Source: Cupriavidus sp. BIS7
Lineage (GTDB): Bacteria > Pseudomonadota > Gammaproteobacteria > Burkholderiales > Burkholderiaceae
Length of the DNA: 64,000 nucleotides
Reading direction: 5' to 3'
Assembly (NCBI RefSeq): GCF_000292345.1
Contig: NZ_ALOU01000047.1
Span: forward strand, 1 to 64,000
Of the stretch, positions 9,183-17,824 are shown one piece after another. Within the stretch, counting starts at the first letter, position 1, and each line of letters opens with the position of its first letter. Below the pieces are notes generated by a model. The model made no database searches. It was not told the origin of the DNA and was given only the letters and a program-made list of their open reading frames with translations. A program made the position numbers and the translations under genes.

Positions 9183-9644
9183 CGTTGAGTGGGACCACCG
9201 GTTACGCCGTCGTCGGTGGCGCACCCCCACCGAAGCCTTCAGGTCCGACTCGACGCCACCTCATCACCCGGCGCCAACACAAACTTCAGGTCATGCCGGC
9301 CCGCGAAGGGCATCCTCCCTGCAGCCAACGGACGCACGGTGATGAGCTTGCGATTAAGGCCGCGCAGATTTCTTCATCCAGTGGACTGGCATTAGCCTGA
9401 GCTTGAGGCCTTTGACAACATCGGGACGGAGCATCGGATGCAGCGAAGCGTACGGCCATCAGACAAACGTCGTCGCGATATCCGCCAGTGATGGTAGCGC
9501 GCCGAGAGCTATACATAACAACCATCCGCTTACGCCCGAGCCCGCGAATCGCGCTGCGCGATGGAAAAATAGAACGCGGCCAGCCACCCGCCGTTTCTTT
9601 TACCGAATAACGTAACGCTATTTGTACATTTTTATGCTAATTCG

Positions 9645-9673
9645 TTGCGTTTTGTAGCTGAAAACGGTACAAT
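9645..9673 (+). promoter_or_regulatory. Sigma70-like promoter of the HTH-ietAS operon
   Basis: TTGCGT (9645-9650) and TACAAT (9668-9673) are spaced 17 bases, in a locally AT-rich segment, and lie 25 bases before the first start codon of the operon. The fit is by eye. Confidence 0.5.
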
Positions 9674-9676
9674 TTT

Positions 9677-9688
9677 CCTAGTTCTAGG
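9677..9688. promoter_or_regulatory. Short inverted repeat, possible operator
   Basis: CCTAG-TT-CTAGG sits between the -10 element and the start codon at 9699, where a repressor would block transcription. The first gene of the operon is a small HTH-like protein, so autoregulation is a natural guess. Only 5 bases per arm, so weak. Confidence 0.35.
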
Positions 9689-9698
9689 GGTAAAATCG

Positions 9699-10136
9699 AT
9701 GCCAAAAGTAAGCCGTGACGATCGCCTTGCGGCGCAAGTCCGGGCATTCATCGAAAAATGTGGTGCAGTATCGGCTGCCGCTACTGCACTGGGGGTCAGC
9801 AAGACACTGCTGTGGCGTTTTGACCGCAGCGGCTGCGCCATAGGCCGTACTCGTGCTTTGTTGGCAGACGCCTTGGCAAAACATGAAAAAGAAACGGCTT
9901 CTGTTGAAAGTGAAACACGAGCAACGCCGCCTGTCGGGCTGCCACCAAACGTGCCGGTTGAGGAGCTCCTTGCTATGCGCGCTTTGTTCCAGAACGTGCT
10001 CAACGTGATTGACGCCTATGTCGCGAACCCATCGGGCAACCCTGCGATGGGTGGATTGGCGCGCTCGTTTGTAGGCGGCAATGTTACGCAGTCCGACACT
10101 TTGCCGATGATGGGTGGACAGCATGGCCAATCCTAA
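9699..10136 (+). CDS. Small HTH-like protein, first gene of ietAS-type operon
   Basis: 145 aa from ATG 9699. Residues 8-45 (RLAAQVRAFIEKCGAVSAAA then TALGVSKTLLWRFDRSG) have the look of a helix-turn-helix. The C-terminal part (VPVEELLAMRALFQNVLNVI) is a predicted helix, followed by a low-complexity tail. It overlaps the ATPase gene by 14 bases and shares its promoter, so it probably serves the same system as regulator or adaptor. The frame extends upstream to 9645, but the promoter occupies that part. Not a recognised family. Confidence 0.65.
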   Translation: MPKVSRDDRLAAQVRAFIEKCGAVSAAATALGVSKTLLWRFDRSGCAIGRTRALLADALAKHEKETASVESETRATPPVGLPPNVPVEELLAMRALFQNVLNVIDAYVANPSGNPAMGGLARSFVGGNVTQSDTLPMMGGQHGQS

Positions 10137-11172
10137 TATTCGCGGCGACCGCCAGGCGCTCAAAAGAACAATGGACGCAATCATCGAAGCAAGCCGCGCT
10201 AGTAAGCAAGAATCAAGGCCTTCGCCGCAGTCCTCCCTCTTCGCGCCGGTGCCAAGTGAGCTGCCCAACGGCATCTCGGAATTGGTCTTCGACGTCCCCG
10301 CTCACAAGAGACTGAGCGACCTAGTGCTATCTGCGAACCTCAAGGAGAGCATTGAGGAGTTTATCTATGAGTTCTCCCACGCGTCCTTGTTGCGCGAGCA
10401 TTCGGTCGAGCCTCGTCATACGCTTCTGTTGATAGGTCCACCCGGAAACGGGAAAACGAGCCTGGCAGAGGTGATCGCTTCCGAGCTTTCGCTGCCGCTT
10501 CTGTCCGTCAGGTATGACGCGATCGTCGACAGCTTCCTAGGAGAAACAGCAAATCGTTTCCGTCGGCTCATCGACTATGTGGCCGCGAACCCAAGCGTAC
10601 TTTTCTTCGATGAGTTTGACGCAGTCGGCAAGGACCGAGGCGATTCACAGGAAACCGGGGAGATCAAGCGTGTAGTAAGTTCTCTTCTCGTCCAACTGGA
10701 CCGTTTACCAAGCCATTCCGTTGTAATATGCGCAACGAATCACCCTGAATTGTTGGACAAAGCTGTTTGGCGACGCTTTGAAGTTCGGGTGGAGGTACCT
10801 TTGCCAGGACCTAGCGAGCTTAAAGAGTGGTTTCAGAAATTTGAACGCTCACTAGGCGCTAGCGCTGGAATCGATGCCCAAGAGTTTGCAGACTGCATGG
10901 CGGGCGAAAGTATGTCTGAAGTTGAGGCATTCACGCTCGACGTTCGCCGTCGGCTTATTCTTTCACGCGGCAAGTTGACTCCGGCTAGCGCAGCCCGGGA
11001 AATCCTGGGGCGCTGGCAAAGGCGTTTACGGAAGGACTTGCAGAGCGGGAATTATGGTTCAGAGATATCCGGTGGTAAGGCTCCAGAGGGAGCAGAAACC
11101 GGGAAAACGAATGCCAGGCCGCGTGCCAGGAGGAATCTTCGCGCGGAAAAAGACGCCGGCGGAGCAAAATAA
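10123..11172 (+). CDS. ietA: AAA+ ATPase of an ietAS-like anti-phage pair
   Basis: 349 aa single-domain AAA+ ATPase: Walker A GPPGNGKTS near residue 107, Walker B VLFFDEFDAVGKD near residue 160, sensor-1 CATNHPELLD, and an arginine-finger-like RRFEV. This is the FtsH/spastin-like AAA subgroup. It is followed by an overlapping subtilisin-like protease gene, the defining arrangement of the ietAS defence pair. The ATG at 10123 (GGTGGA upstream) is preferred over a GTG at 10114. The pairing is seen; the anti-phage role is inferred from the family. Confidence 0.75.
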   Translation: MANPNIRGDRQALKRTMDAIIEASRASKQESRPSPQSSLFAPVPSELPNGISELVFDVPAHKRLSDLVLSANLKESIEEFIYEFSHASLLREHSVEPRHTLLLIGPPGNGKTSLAEVIASELSLPLLSVRYDAIVDSFLGETANRFRRLIDYVAANPSVLFFDEFDAVGKDRGDSQETGEIKRVVSSLLVQLDRLPSHSVVICATNHPELLDKAVWRRFEVRVEVPLPGPSELKEWFQKFERSLGASAGIDAQEFADCMAGESMSEVEAFTLDVRRRLILSRGKLTPASAAREILGRWQRRLRKDLQSGNYGSEISGGKAPEGAETGKTNARPRARRNLRAEKDAGGAK

Positions 11173-13648
11173 GCGTCACGGGGAAGCGTTCGAGTTCATC
11201 GAGCAGACGACCGAACGCATCAAGAGTGGCATCGATGTTTCCAGCGATCCTCGGGCTGTAACACCGGACCGAGCACTGGTGATCGAGCTCCGCGGTCGCG
11301 TCGAAGAATTCGAGGCCGCCGCTAAAACGCTTGGCTTCGAATGGCTGAGTAGCGAGTACGACGATTCGCCTCCGGATGATGACGTCGAAGATGACGACGA
11401 CTCCGATGAGCCAGTAGGCGCGACGTATCTATACCTCACCATGCCTACGGTGAAGGGACTCGATAACCTTCTGTCGCGTTGGAAAGCTTTCAAGGCTGAC
11501 ACTCCACCGGGGCCTGATGATAAAGCGTGGTGGTCGCTTTTTGGCCATCTCCACGATATCCGCACTTGGTCCGCCAAGGACCGAATCGACCCCTCTATTG
11601 CAAGGTACGTGGAGCTTATGTTGTCGGGCGCCCCCGACACGCCGGTTGTTATGGAAGTCGACCTTTGGTATCGCGACGAAGCCGAAAAGCGTGACGAGGC
11701 GCTCGCGACGCTTCTGGAACTGCTAGAGGAAGTCGACGGCGAGCTTCTTGATTTCTGCTCCGTTCACGAAATCAACTACCAAGCGGCACTCGTACGCGTA
11801 CCAGCAAGCGTGGCGCGTCGCCTGGTGGACAGAGACGGCGCACTCGCGGACGCGAACGCGATCATGACCATCCGTCCGCAGTCGCTATATCAGGCGGGAG
11901 CGACAGACGGGTCGACACCCCAGATGCCCGCGATGCAACCCTGGCAGCCAGGGAATGAGCCCCACATTGCGGCCATCCTTGACGGCTACCCAGTTCAAGG
12001 CCACGCCGCCCTCGGCACGCGCGTCGCCGTGCACGAGGTGGACATCACGGGACAAGACGTACCAGTGTCCGCGCGGCGGCACGGTACTGCGATGGCTTCG
12101 CTTGTTGTCCATGGCGACTTGCATGACCCGCAACCACCGCTAGCCAACGCCGTTGTCGTCGTTCCCGTGCTGACCGCCGCGACCGCCGGAGCTGTCGAGA
12201 CGACGCCACCAGGCAAGCTTCCCATCGGGATGATTTATCGTGCGGTGAAGTCGTTGGTTGCTGGTCTGCAAGGCAACCCTGCTGGCCACCCTGATGTCGT
12301 GCTCATCAACCACTCCATCTGCGACAAGTACGCGCCGTTCGTTAGAAGGCCGACACCCTGGGCGGTTCTGCTCGACTATTTGAGCCACGAACACAAGCTT
12401 CTCTTTGTGATCAGCGCCGGAAACATCGAAAGCTCCTTCCCGCTTCCGCACTTTGCCACAAAGAATGACTTCGACAATGCGCCTCAAGCAGTCCGTGAAG
12501 CTGCCATTCTCGAGGCAATCGAACAAGCCAAGGGCTTACGATCCGTTCTGAGCCCTGCCGAGTCGATCAATGCCATAACCGTCGGGGCGCTTCACGGCGA
12601 TGGCGCTGCTGCACCGCCAGTGGGCACGATTGATCCCTACCCGAATGCCCCGATGACGAACATCTGTTCAGCACTCGGGTTCGGTGTACGTCGGGGCATC
12701 AAGCCCGACCTCGTCGAATTCGGGGGGCGTCAGGCAGTTATTGTCTCGCAGGAACCGAATAGCGTTGCGATTCGGGGGATCCAGTCGGTGCATATGGGGC
12801 AAATGGTAGCGGCACCCGATCCCGCCGGTGGAAATCTGCAAAAAGTGGCTCTGACCACTGGAACGAGCAACGCCGCAGCACTCGTCACCCGTGCGGGGAT
12901 TGTCATTGCGCAGGCTGTGAAGGAGGTTTATGCGGCCGACCGCCTTAACTGGCTCAAGCTTCCCACTCGGGCAGTCATTCTGAAGGCTCTGCTTGCGCAC
13001 GGTGCGCGCTGGGGTGCAATTGGCCAGCTGCTGGAGGACGTCTATCCTCCAAGCGACTCGAAAAAGCACCACCGTCGTCGTGAAACGATCACCAAGTTCC
13101 TCGGGTACGGTCGCCCCCAGCCCAAGTTAGTGATTTCGGGAGACAAGAGTCGAATCACCCTATTGGGGGCCGACACCATTGTCCACGACGCTCTCCACGA
13201 GTATCGGGTCCCTATGCCCACGGCAATGATTGGCACAAACGATGTCCGTCGGATTGTCATCACGCTCGCCTGGTCCACCCCAATCAGCGTCACCTCGGAC
13301 ACCTATCGGGGCGTCGGTCTCCGGATCGTCAGCAAAAAGGGAAATCATAAATTTTGGGACGGTGTTGACCGGACACTTCAACCGAATGGAAAAAGCGCAG
13401 AACGCGGTACGCTGACCCATCTGGTATTAGAAGGCAAAAAAAAGGTCAAGACTTTCGTAGACGACGACGGTTTCTTCGTCGGCGTGCAGGCATACGCAAA
13501 TAGAAATCAGCACAAGACTGCACAGGTACCCTACGCTCTGGCAATTACTCTCGAAATGGGCCAGTCACAGCGGTCCGCAACCCTCTACGCAGAAGTACGG
13601 GCAAAGATACAACAGCGCGTGCGCCCCCGTGGTCGTACTCGCACATGA
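11111..13648 (+). CDS. ietS: Subtilisin-like (S8) protease of an ietAS-like anti-phage pair
   Basis: About 845 aa. The catalytic triad of the S8 family is readable: Asp in AAILDGYPVQ, His in ARRHGTAMASLV, and Ser in TTGTSNAAALVTRAG, with the oxyanion-hole region around LLFVISAGNIES. An N-terminal region of roughly 250 residues with an acidic run (PPDDDVEDDDDSDEP) precedes the protease domain, and a beta-rich C-terminal extension follows. No signal peptide, so it acts in the cytoplasm. The start is uncertain: 11111 (MPGRVPGG) is preferred, 11054 is possible. Overlaps the ATPase gene by 62 bases and the next gene by 4 bases. Confidence 0.75.
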   Translation: MPGRVPGGIFARKKTPAEQNKRHGEAFEFIEQTTERIKSGIDVSSDPRAVTPDRALVIELRGRVEEFEAAAKTLGFEWLSSEYDDSPPDDDVEDDDDSDEPVGATYLYLTMPTVKGLDNLLSRWKAFKADTPPGPDDKAWWSLFGHLHDIRTWSAKDRIDPSIARYVELMLSGAPDTPVVMEVDLWYRDEAEKRDEALATLLELLEEVDGELLDFCSVHEINYQAALVRVPASVARRLVDRDGALADANAIMTIRPQSLYQAGATDGSTPQMPAMQPWQPGNEPHIAAILDGYPVQGHAALGTRVAVHEVDITGQDVPVSARRHGTAMASLVVHGDLHDPQPPLANAVVVVPVLTAATAGAVETTPPGKLPIGMIYRAVKSLVAGLQGNPAGHPDVVLINHSICDKYAPFVRRPTPWAVLLDYLSHEHKLLFVISAGNIESSFPLPHFATKNDFDNAPQAVREAAILEAIEQAKGLRSVLSPAESINAITVGALHGDGAAAPPVGTIDPYPNAPMTNICSALGFGVRRGIKPDLVEFGGRQAVIVSQEPNSVAIRGIQSVHMGQMVAAPDPAGGNLQKVALTTGTSNAAALVTRAGIVIAQAVKEVYAADRLNWLKLPTRAVILKALLAHGARWGAIGQLLEDVYPPSDSKKHHRRRETITKFLGYGRPQPKLVISGDKSRITLLGADTIVHDALHEYRVPMPTAMIGTNDVRRIVITLAWSTPISVTSDTYRGVGLRIVSKKGNHKFWDGVDRTLQPNGKSAERGTLTHLVLEGKKKVKTFVDDDGFFVGVQAYANRNQHKTAQVPYALAITLEMGQSQRSATLYAEVRAKIQQRVRPRGRTRT

Positions 13649-14562
13649 ACGTAATCATGACGCACACAGTGTTCGATTCAGCGCTGTCACTCGGAAGTCG
13701 GGACGACAACGCCATTGCGGAATACCTAATGTCCATCGAGGACACCGAAGGTGCGAAGCGCATTCTCGCGCAGTCGCCAGGCGGCCAGGGCCTCGGATTT
13801 GGAGGCGGGGCCTATAGACATTCGGGCCTTACGCTCGGCTTCATCGGGCGTCCGACCTCGGAAGATGTAAAGCTTGAGATCCGCCCCGCGAGCATGGTGA
13901 AGGCCGACCATGAGCTTGCGAGTCAGCGCATCAAAATCTCGCTCGACAAGTTCTACGTGCATGAGTACCCCGGCATGGGCGAGCACACTATCCTGTGCGA
14001 GTTCGCCGGCAAGAACCAGGTCGAAGGCGACGTCGAAGAGTTGCGCTTCGCGCTGCGAACGAAGGTTCGCGACAAGGCGAGTGCGAGCATCTCGGGGCAT
14101 CCGATTTTCTTGGGTGTCACAGTCGGTCAGAACGGCGTTGCATTCGAAGGTCGCACGGTCAATGTCGCAAGCAGTTTGGACGATACTGTGCTGGCCGCCT
14201 TGGATAGCGCCGCGTTCAAAAGCGGCCTTTCGCTGATGGCGACCGCACAGCCTGCCCTCAAGCCGTTTGCCGGCCTGGCGGCATCTGTAGTGAAGTCCAC
14301 CATGGACCGCAAGAAGAATGCGCAAGTCCACACCTTCCACCTGGGGCTGGATTTTGGCGGGAACGCGAGTTCCGTCCAATTGCGGGAAGGATCGTACGTG
14401 GTCGTTCAGTCGGACAATCATAGTTGGGACTGGAGCCACTACGAGTGGGACCGCAACACGCTGAGCCTGCAGACGAAGAACGGTAAGCAGCCTAACGCGA
14501 ACTATATGGTGTTTGGCGTCTCGAAATTCGAGACACCAGCGCCGGCCAAGAAATCGCGTTAA
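13645..14562 (+). CDS. Unknown protein, last gene of the ietAS-type operon
   Basis: 305 aa, starting in an ATGA overlap with the protease gene, so translation is coupled. The middle (residues 70-180) reads as alternating beta strands (VKLEIRPASM, ISLDKFYVHEYPG, HTILCEFAGKN) and suggests a beta-sandwich. A second beta-rich segment near residue 230 contains LGLDFGGNASSVQLREG and a Trp-rich NHSWDWSHYEWD. No signal peptide or membrane segment. I recognise no family. Its fixed position suggests it is a sensor, substrate or effector of the ATPase/protease pair. Confidence 0.7.
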   Translation: MNVIMTHTVFDSALSLGSRDDNAIAEYLMSIEDTEGAKRILAQSPGGQGLGFGGGAYRHSGLTLGFIGRPTSEDVKLEIRPASMVKADHELASQRIKISLDKFYVHEYPGMGEHTILCEFAGKNQVEGDVEELRFALRTKVRDKASASISGHPIFLGVTVGQNGVAFEGRTVNVASSLDDTVLAALDSAAFKSGLSLMATAQPALKPFAGLAASVVKSTMDRKKNAQVHTFHLGLDFGGNASSVQLREGSYVVVQSDNHSWDWSHYEWDRNTLSLQTKNGKQPNANYMVFGVSKFETPAPAKKSR

Positions 14563-14940
14563 GGCGCTCGGGTAGGCTGCATAAATACGGACGGCGGGAA
14601 GGCTAACCGCCGTCCGAGAATTGCGAGCGTCGAACTCTTGCAGCAAGCCCAGGACAGGACCAGCCATCGCGACGGTTGAGAGCTTCCGGGTGACAACCTC
14701 CGTAAGCAAGGTCCGACTTCATGGTCAGCCGTTATGCCTACCGCGTCCACGTCTGTTTGACGCGAACGAAGTGGAAAGCTCGGCCCCAGGTGAACGGGTG
14801 CCAGCAATGTGTAGGGCTGCCGTTTGGCTCTGCGAACAACGGTGGCCGGACTGACCTTGAGGATGGTGGCAAGGTCTTAGGCGTCGAGGTAGATGGTCGT
14901 AACCGTCCGACGGTCAGCGTTCTTGACGAGGGGGATATTT
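14563..14940. other. Non-coding gap with IS66-like end
   Basis: No supported gene. Near 14899 the sequence GTAACCGTCCGACGGTCAGC followed by TTCTTGACGAGGGGGA resembles an IS66-type terminal repeat, marking the edge of the transposon fragments that follow. The first 330 bases hold nothing I can identify. Confidence 0.4.
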
Positions 14941-15467
14941 TCAGGCGGCGTTCGAGCGGATCTGCTCAGCCATGGCCCATGGCAGCAGTTCGCTAACGCG
15001 ATTGACGGGGTGGTCGGCGATGCGAGCAATGACGTGTCGCAGGTAGGCCTCGGGATCGAGACTGTTCAGTTTTGCTGTGGCGACCAGCGAATAGATAGCG
15101 GCGCCGCGTTCGCCGCCACTGTCGGAGCCGAAGTGCAAGAAGTTCTTGCGACCGAGAGCAACGGCCCGCAACGCTCGCTCCGCGGCGTTGTTGTCGATCT
15201 CGACGCGACCATCACCGGCATACAGTGTTAGGGCCGCCCACTGATTCAATGCGTAACTAATGGCCTTCGCGGTATCGCTTTTGTGCGATACCTTGCTGAG
15301 GGTCGATCGTAGCCAAATCTCGAAGGCTTCCAGCAATGGAAGTGCCCGTTCCTGTCGGACGCGCATTCGCGCGTCGGGAGGCTTCCCGCGGATCTCGGCC
15401 TCAATCGCGTAAAGCTCACCGATCCGGTGCAGCGCTTCCGTGTTGACGTCGCTCCTGCGTGCCAGGT
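14941..15467 (-). pseudogene. IS66 transposase (TnpC) C-terminal fragment
   Basis: Reads the end of an IS66-family DDE transposase: [37 protein letters not shown] with the catalytic-end Glu-Asn region, [37 protein letters not shown]. It is cut at its 5' side after about 170 codons, where a second IS66 end begins. A remnant, not a working gene. Confidence 0.8.
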
Positions 15468-15895
15468 ACGTAAGCGCCCGGTGAACCCTTCTTGAAGGGA
15501 AGCAGGAGAGCAAGGAGCATCGTGTCCATCTAAATTCTTGGTGGACACGTGAACACTATCGAAGAGAGCGCACCAGCGCGACGCCGACGTCGGCACAGCC
15601 CCGAGTTCAAGGCCAAAGCGGTCCGGGATTGCATGCATCCGGGTGTTTCGATTGCGGCAGTAGCACTTCACCATCGCGTGAACGCGAATCTGCTGCGGCG
15701 CTGGGTCGCTGAACATCAAGTGTTGGATAGCGCGGGCGAAGCCCGCGCATTGATGACAGTACCCCAAGCCGAGTTCATCCCGCTGCAGATCAGCGAGCCC
15801 ACGCCGACGCCGGCGATACCGGATATACAGATTGAAGTGCGACGCGGTGCAGCGACGATCAGTATTCGTTGGCCGGGATCGGCCGCAGCTTGGTC
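15468..15895 (+). mobile_element. Truncated IS66 copy: end repeat plus tnpA (15549 on)
   Basis: Begins with GTAAGCGCCCGGTGAACCC, an IS66-type terminal repeat, 81 bases before an ATG at 15549. The tnpA product starts [20 protein letters not shown] and continues KAKAVRDCMHPGVSIAAVAL with NLLRRWVAEHQ, the HTH of IS66 OrfA. Family sequence stops at about 15895 (ISIRWPGSAAAW), where the frame runs into unrelated recombinase sequence. tnpB and tnpC are absent, so the copy is dead. Confidence 0.75.
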
Positions 15896-16053
15896 ATGCA
15901 AGCATTGCGACAACCGGACGCTACATCGAGACAAACCTTCAGATGAAGCGCGATGCCCTCGAAACGTTCTGGCGGCATGCTGGGATCGAGCCTGCTCGTG
16001 CGAGATCATGGAAACCGAAACCCGACCTTCTCGCGTTTCTGAGTTCGCTGTGA
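15888..16053 (+). pseudogene. Tyrosine recombinase C-terminal remnant
   Basis: A fragment reading QLGHASIATTGRYIETN, containing the LGH...I.TT..Y box with the catalytic Tyr, then ALETFWRHAGIEP and a conserved-looking tail ending LLAFLSSL. Only about 54 codons remain and there is no start, so this is the tail of a lost integrase. It is joined directly to the IS66 tnpA fragment. It may be the trace of the integrase that brought in the 7-16 kb island. Confidence 0.7.
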
Positions 16054-16129
16054 GCGATAAGATTTATGTGGTGACGCGGAGCGTCCGAAGTCCACGTACG
16101 AAGCGTCGACCGATCGATGCTCAGCATAA

Positions 16130-16411
16130 AACCGTACTCGGGATACTGGGCAAGACATCCAGCCTCTCGTACGTCGCCGTCTTTGTAGATGGAGTTGTAG
16201 CCTGCGAACGCGTCAGCTTGCAGGATTCCCTTGAAGCCCTTCAAGTGAGCTTGCGGTTATTCGCCTGACCGACTCGGGCTGTACGCAAACCAGACGGCCG
16301 GCGCGTCCGTCGAGCCAGCGGGCCTGTCATCACGTACATAGGTCCAGAGTCGGCCAGTCTTGGTCTTGCCATTGCCGGGTTCAAGTACTGGTACCGGTGT
16401 GTCGTCGGCGT
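16130..16411 (-). pseudogene. IS66 transposase (TnpC) central fragment with internal stop
   Basis: Reads HADDTPVPVLEPGNGKTKTG, WTYVRDDRPAGS, VWFAYSPSRSGE, then a TAA stop at 16257-16259, and continues in the same frame PQAHLKGFKGILQADAFAGY NSIYKDGDVREAGCLA. This is the catalytic core of IS66 TnpC carrying the first DDE Asp residues. The in-frame stop and missing flanks show it is dead. It is not contiguous with the C-terminal fragment at 14941. Confidence 0.75.
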
Positions 16412-16596
16412 GACTGAGGTAAAAGCTTTCCATGAGTCAAGAGCGTTTAACGACACATGGGGGAGCACCAAGACCTCGGACAATAAAGACCGAAAAGCCG
16501 CGCCAGCAAAGGAAATCCAGTAGGATTCCCGGCGTTTTTCTGAGCTTTATTGCTGGGACGTAGCGACCTTTGTTGTTTCCCGACAAGCGCACAGTT

Positions 16597-17721
16597 TCAG
16601 TCGTGGCGGCCGTTCACCGAGAAGAATCGCAGCGCAATCTTGAGCGCGTCCGGCCCGGCCGGATCGGCAAACGCCTGCCCCGGCGCACCGCCGCTCCACG
16701 CATGCCGCAGCCCCTCCACCCTGACCAGCCGCAGGAACGGCCGCACGCCGCATTGCCAGTCGAACACGTCCACTGCACGCCGCGCGCCGCGCCGCACGCG
16801 CTTCGGCGGCAATGCAGCGGGCGCGGGCATGCCCGGCGGCACAAGGTCTAGCCACAGCGCGGCAGCCGCCGTGGCGTTGTCATAGGAGACGACCGCGTCT
16901 TCGTCGCCATGCAGCAGCAGCAGGGGCGGAGGCCGGCGGCCGGCCAGCAGTTGCCTGGCGCCACTGGCATCGGGCGCGCGTTCGCCACGCATTGCGCGTG
17001 GCGCCTGTGACGCGTTGGTGGCACTGTACGGCGCCGCACCCGAATGCGACCCCACGGCGGCGAAACGATCGGGATAGCGCAGCGCCAGCATCATCGCCAT
17101 GGCGCCGCCCGCGGACAATCCGAACGCGCAGACCCGGTCGGCGGCAATTGCATAGCGCCGGCATACATGGTCGATCATCGACATCAGCAGTGCCGCCTCC
17201 GATGCGCCGCGTGCGCCGGGGCGGAACCAGTTCCAGCAGCGTTGGGGATTGGCCTGCACGGACTGCTCGGGCATCAGCACTACCCAGCGCGCATCACGCG
17301 CCACGGTGGCCACGCGTGCGCACGCGGCAAAGCTGGCGGCGTCCTGCCCGCAGCCGTGCAGCAGCACCAGCAGCGGCGCAGGACGTGCCGCGCTGACGCC
17401 AGGCGGCACGAACACCCGGTAACGGCGCCGCGCCATGTCGCCGATGCCAAGGCTCAAGCCCCACAGGCCTTCCTCCCAGATACCGCCGCCCTTGCTGACA
17501 GGCGTGGGCACAGGGGTGACGACCCCCGTGAGAGCCTGACGCGCGGCCTTGCCAACCGCTCGCCCCATGGCCTTGCTGACGGCCTGGCCTTGCTGCCTTG
17601 CCGCGCGCAGCACCGGGCTGGTCATCGTTTGCGTGAGCGTGCGCTGCAACCGGCGCGCGCTCCGCGCCGCCTGCTTGCCCAGCGTTGCCAACAGCCTGGT
17701 ACCGCCCGCGCGCCGCTTCAT
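16597..17721 (-). CDS. PHB-depolymerase-family (LpqC-like) esterase
   Basis: 374 aa alpha/beta hydrolase. The nucleophile elbow is GLSAGGAMAM (Ser near residue 210), preceded by LVLLHGCGQDAASFA, the oxyanion region of the PHB depolymerase/esterase family. Acid and base candidates are in LHGDEDAVVSYDN and GLRHAWSGG. The basic, alanine-rich N-terminus is not a clear signal peptide. Start taken at MKRRAGG; the upstream part of the frame does not look coding. Substrate (short polyhydroxyalkanoate or another ester) is not readable. Confidence 0.8.
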   Translation of the reverse strand: MKRRAGGTRLLATLGKQAARSARRLQRTLTQTMTSPVLRAARQQGQAVSKAMGRAVGKAARQALTGVVTPVPTPVSKGGGIWEEGLWGLSLGIGDMARRRYRVFVPPGVSAARPAPLLVLLHGCGQDAASFAACARVATVARDARWVVLMPEQSVQANPQRCWNWFRPGARGASEAALLMSMIDHVCRRYAIAADRVCAFGLSAGGAMAMMLALRYPDRFAAVGSHSGAAPYSATNASQAPRAMRGERAPDASGARQLLAGRRPPPLLLLHGDEDAVVSYDNATAAAALWLDLVPPGMPAPAALPPKRVRRGARRAVDVFDWQCGVRPFLRLVRVEGLRHAWSGGAPGQAFADPAGPDALKIALRFFSVNGRHD

Positions 17722-17824
17722 CCCGCATCGCCCTTTCATCTCCGGTGCCGCGAGGCCAAGCCATCGCCGCGAAACGCGCACCAGTATGGGGGGCGAATAT
17801 GTCAGGATTTCACGTCGAAACCCA

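Noticed and set aside
9185-9615. Several short frames between the remnant at 8871 and the defence operon
   Set aside because: All are short, mutually overlapping and without coding signals.
12668-13420. Minus-strand frames inside the subtilase gene
   Set aside because: Shadows of a gene with an intact catalytic triad.
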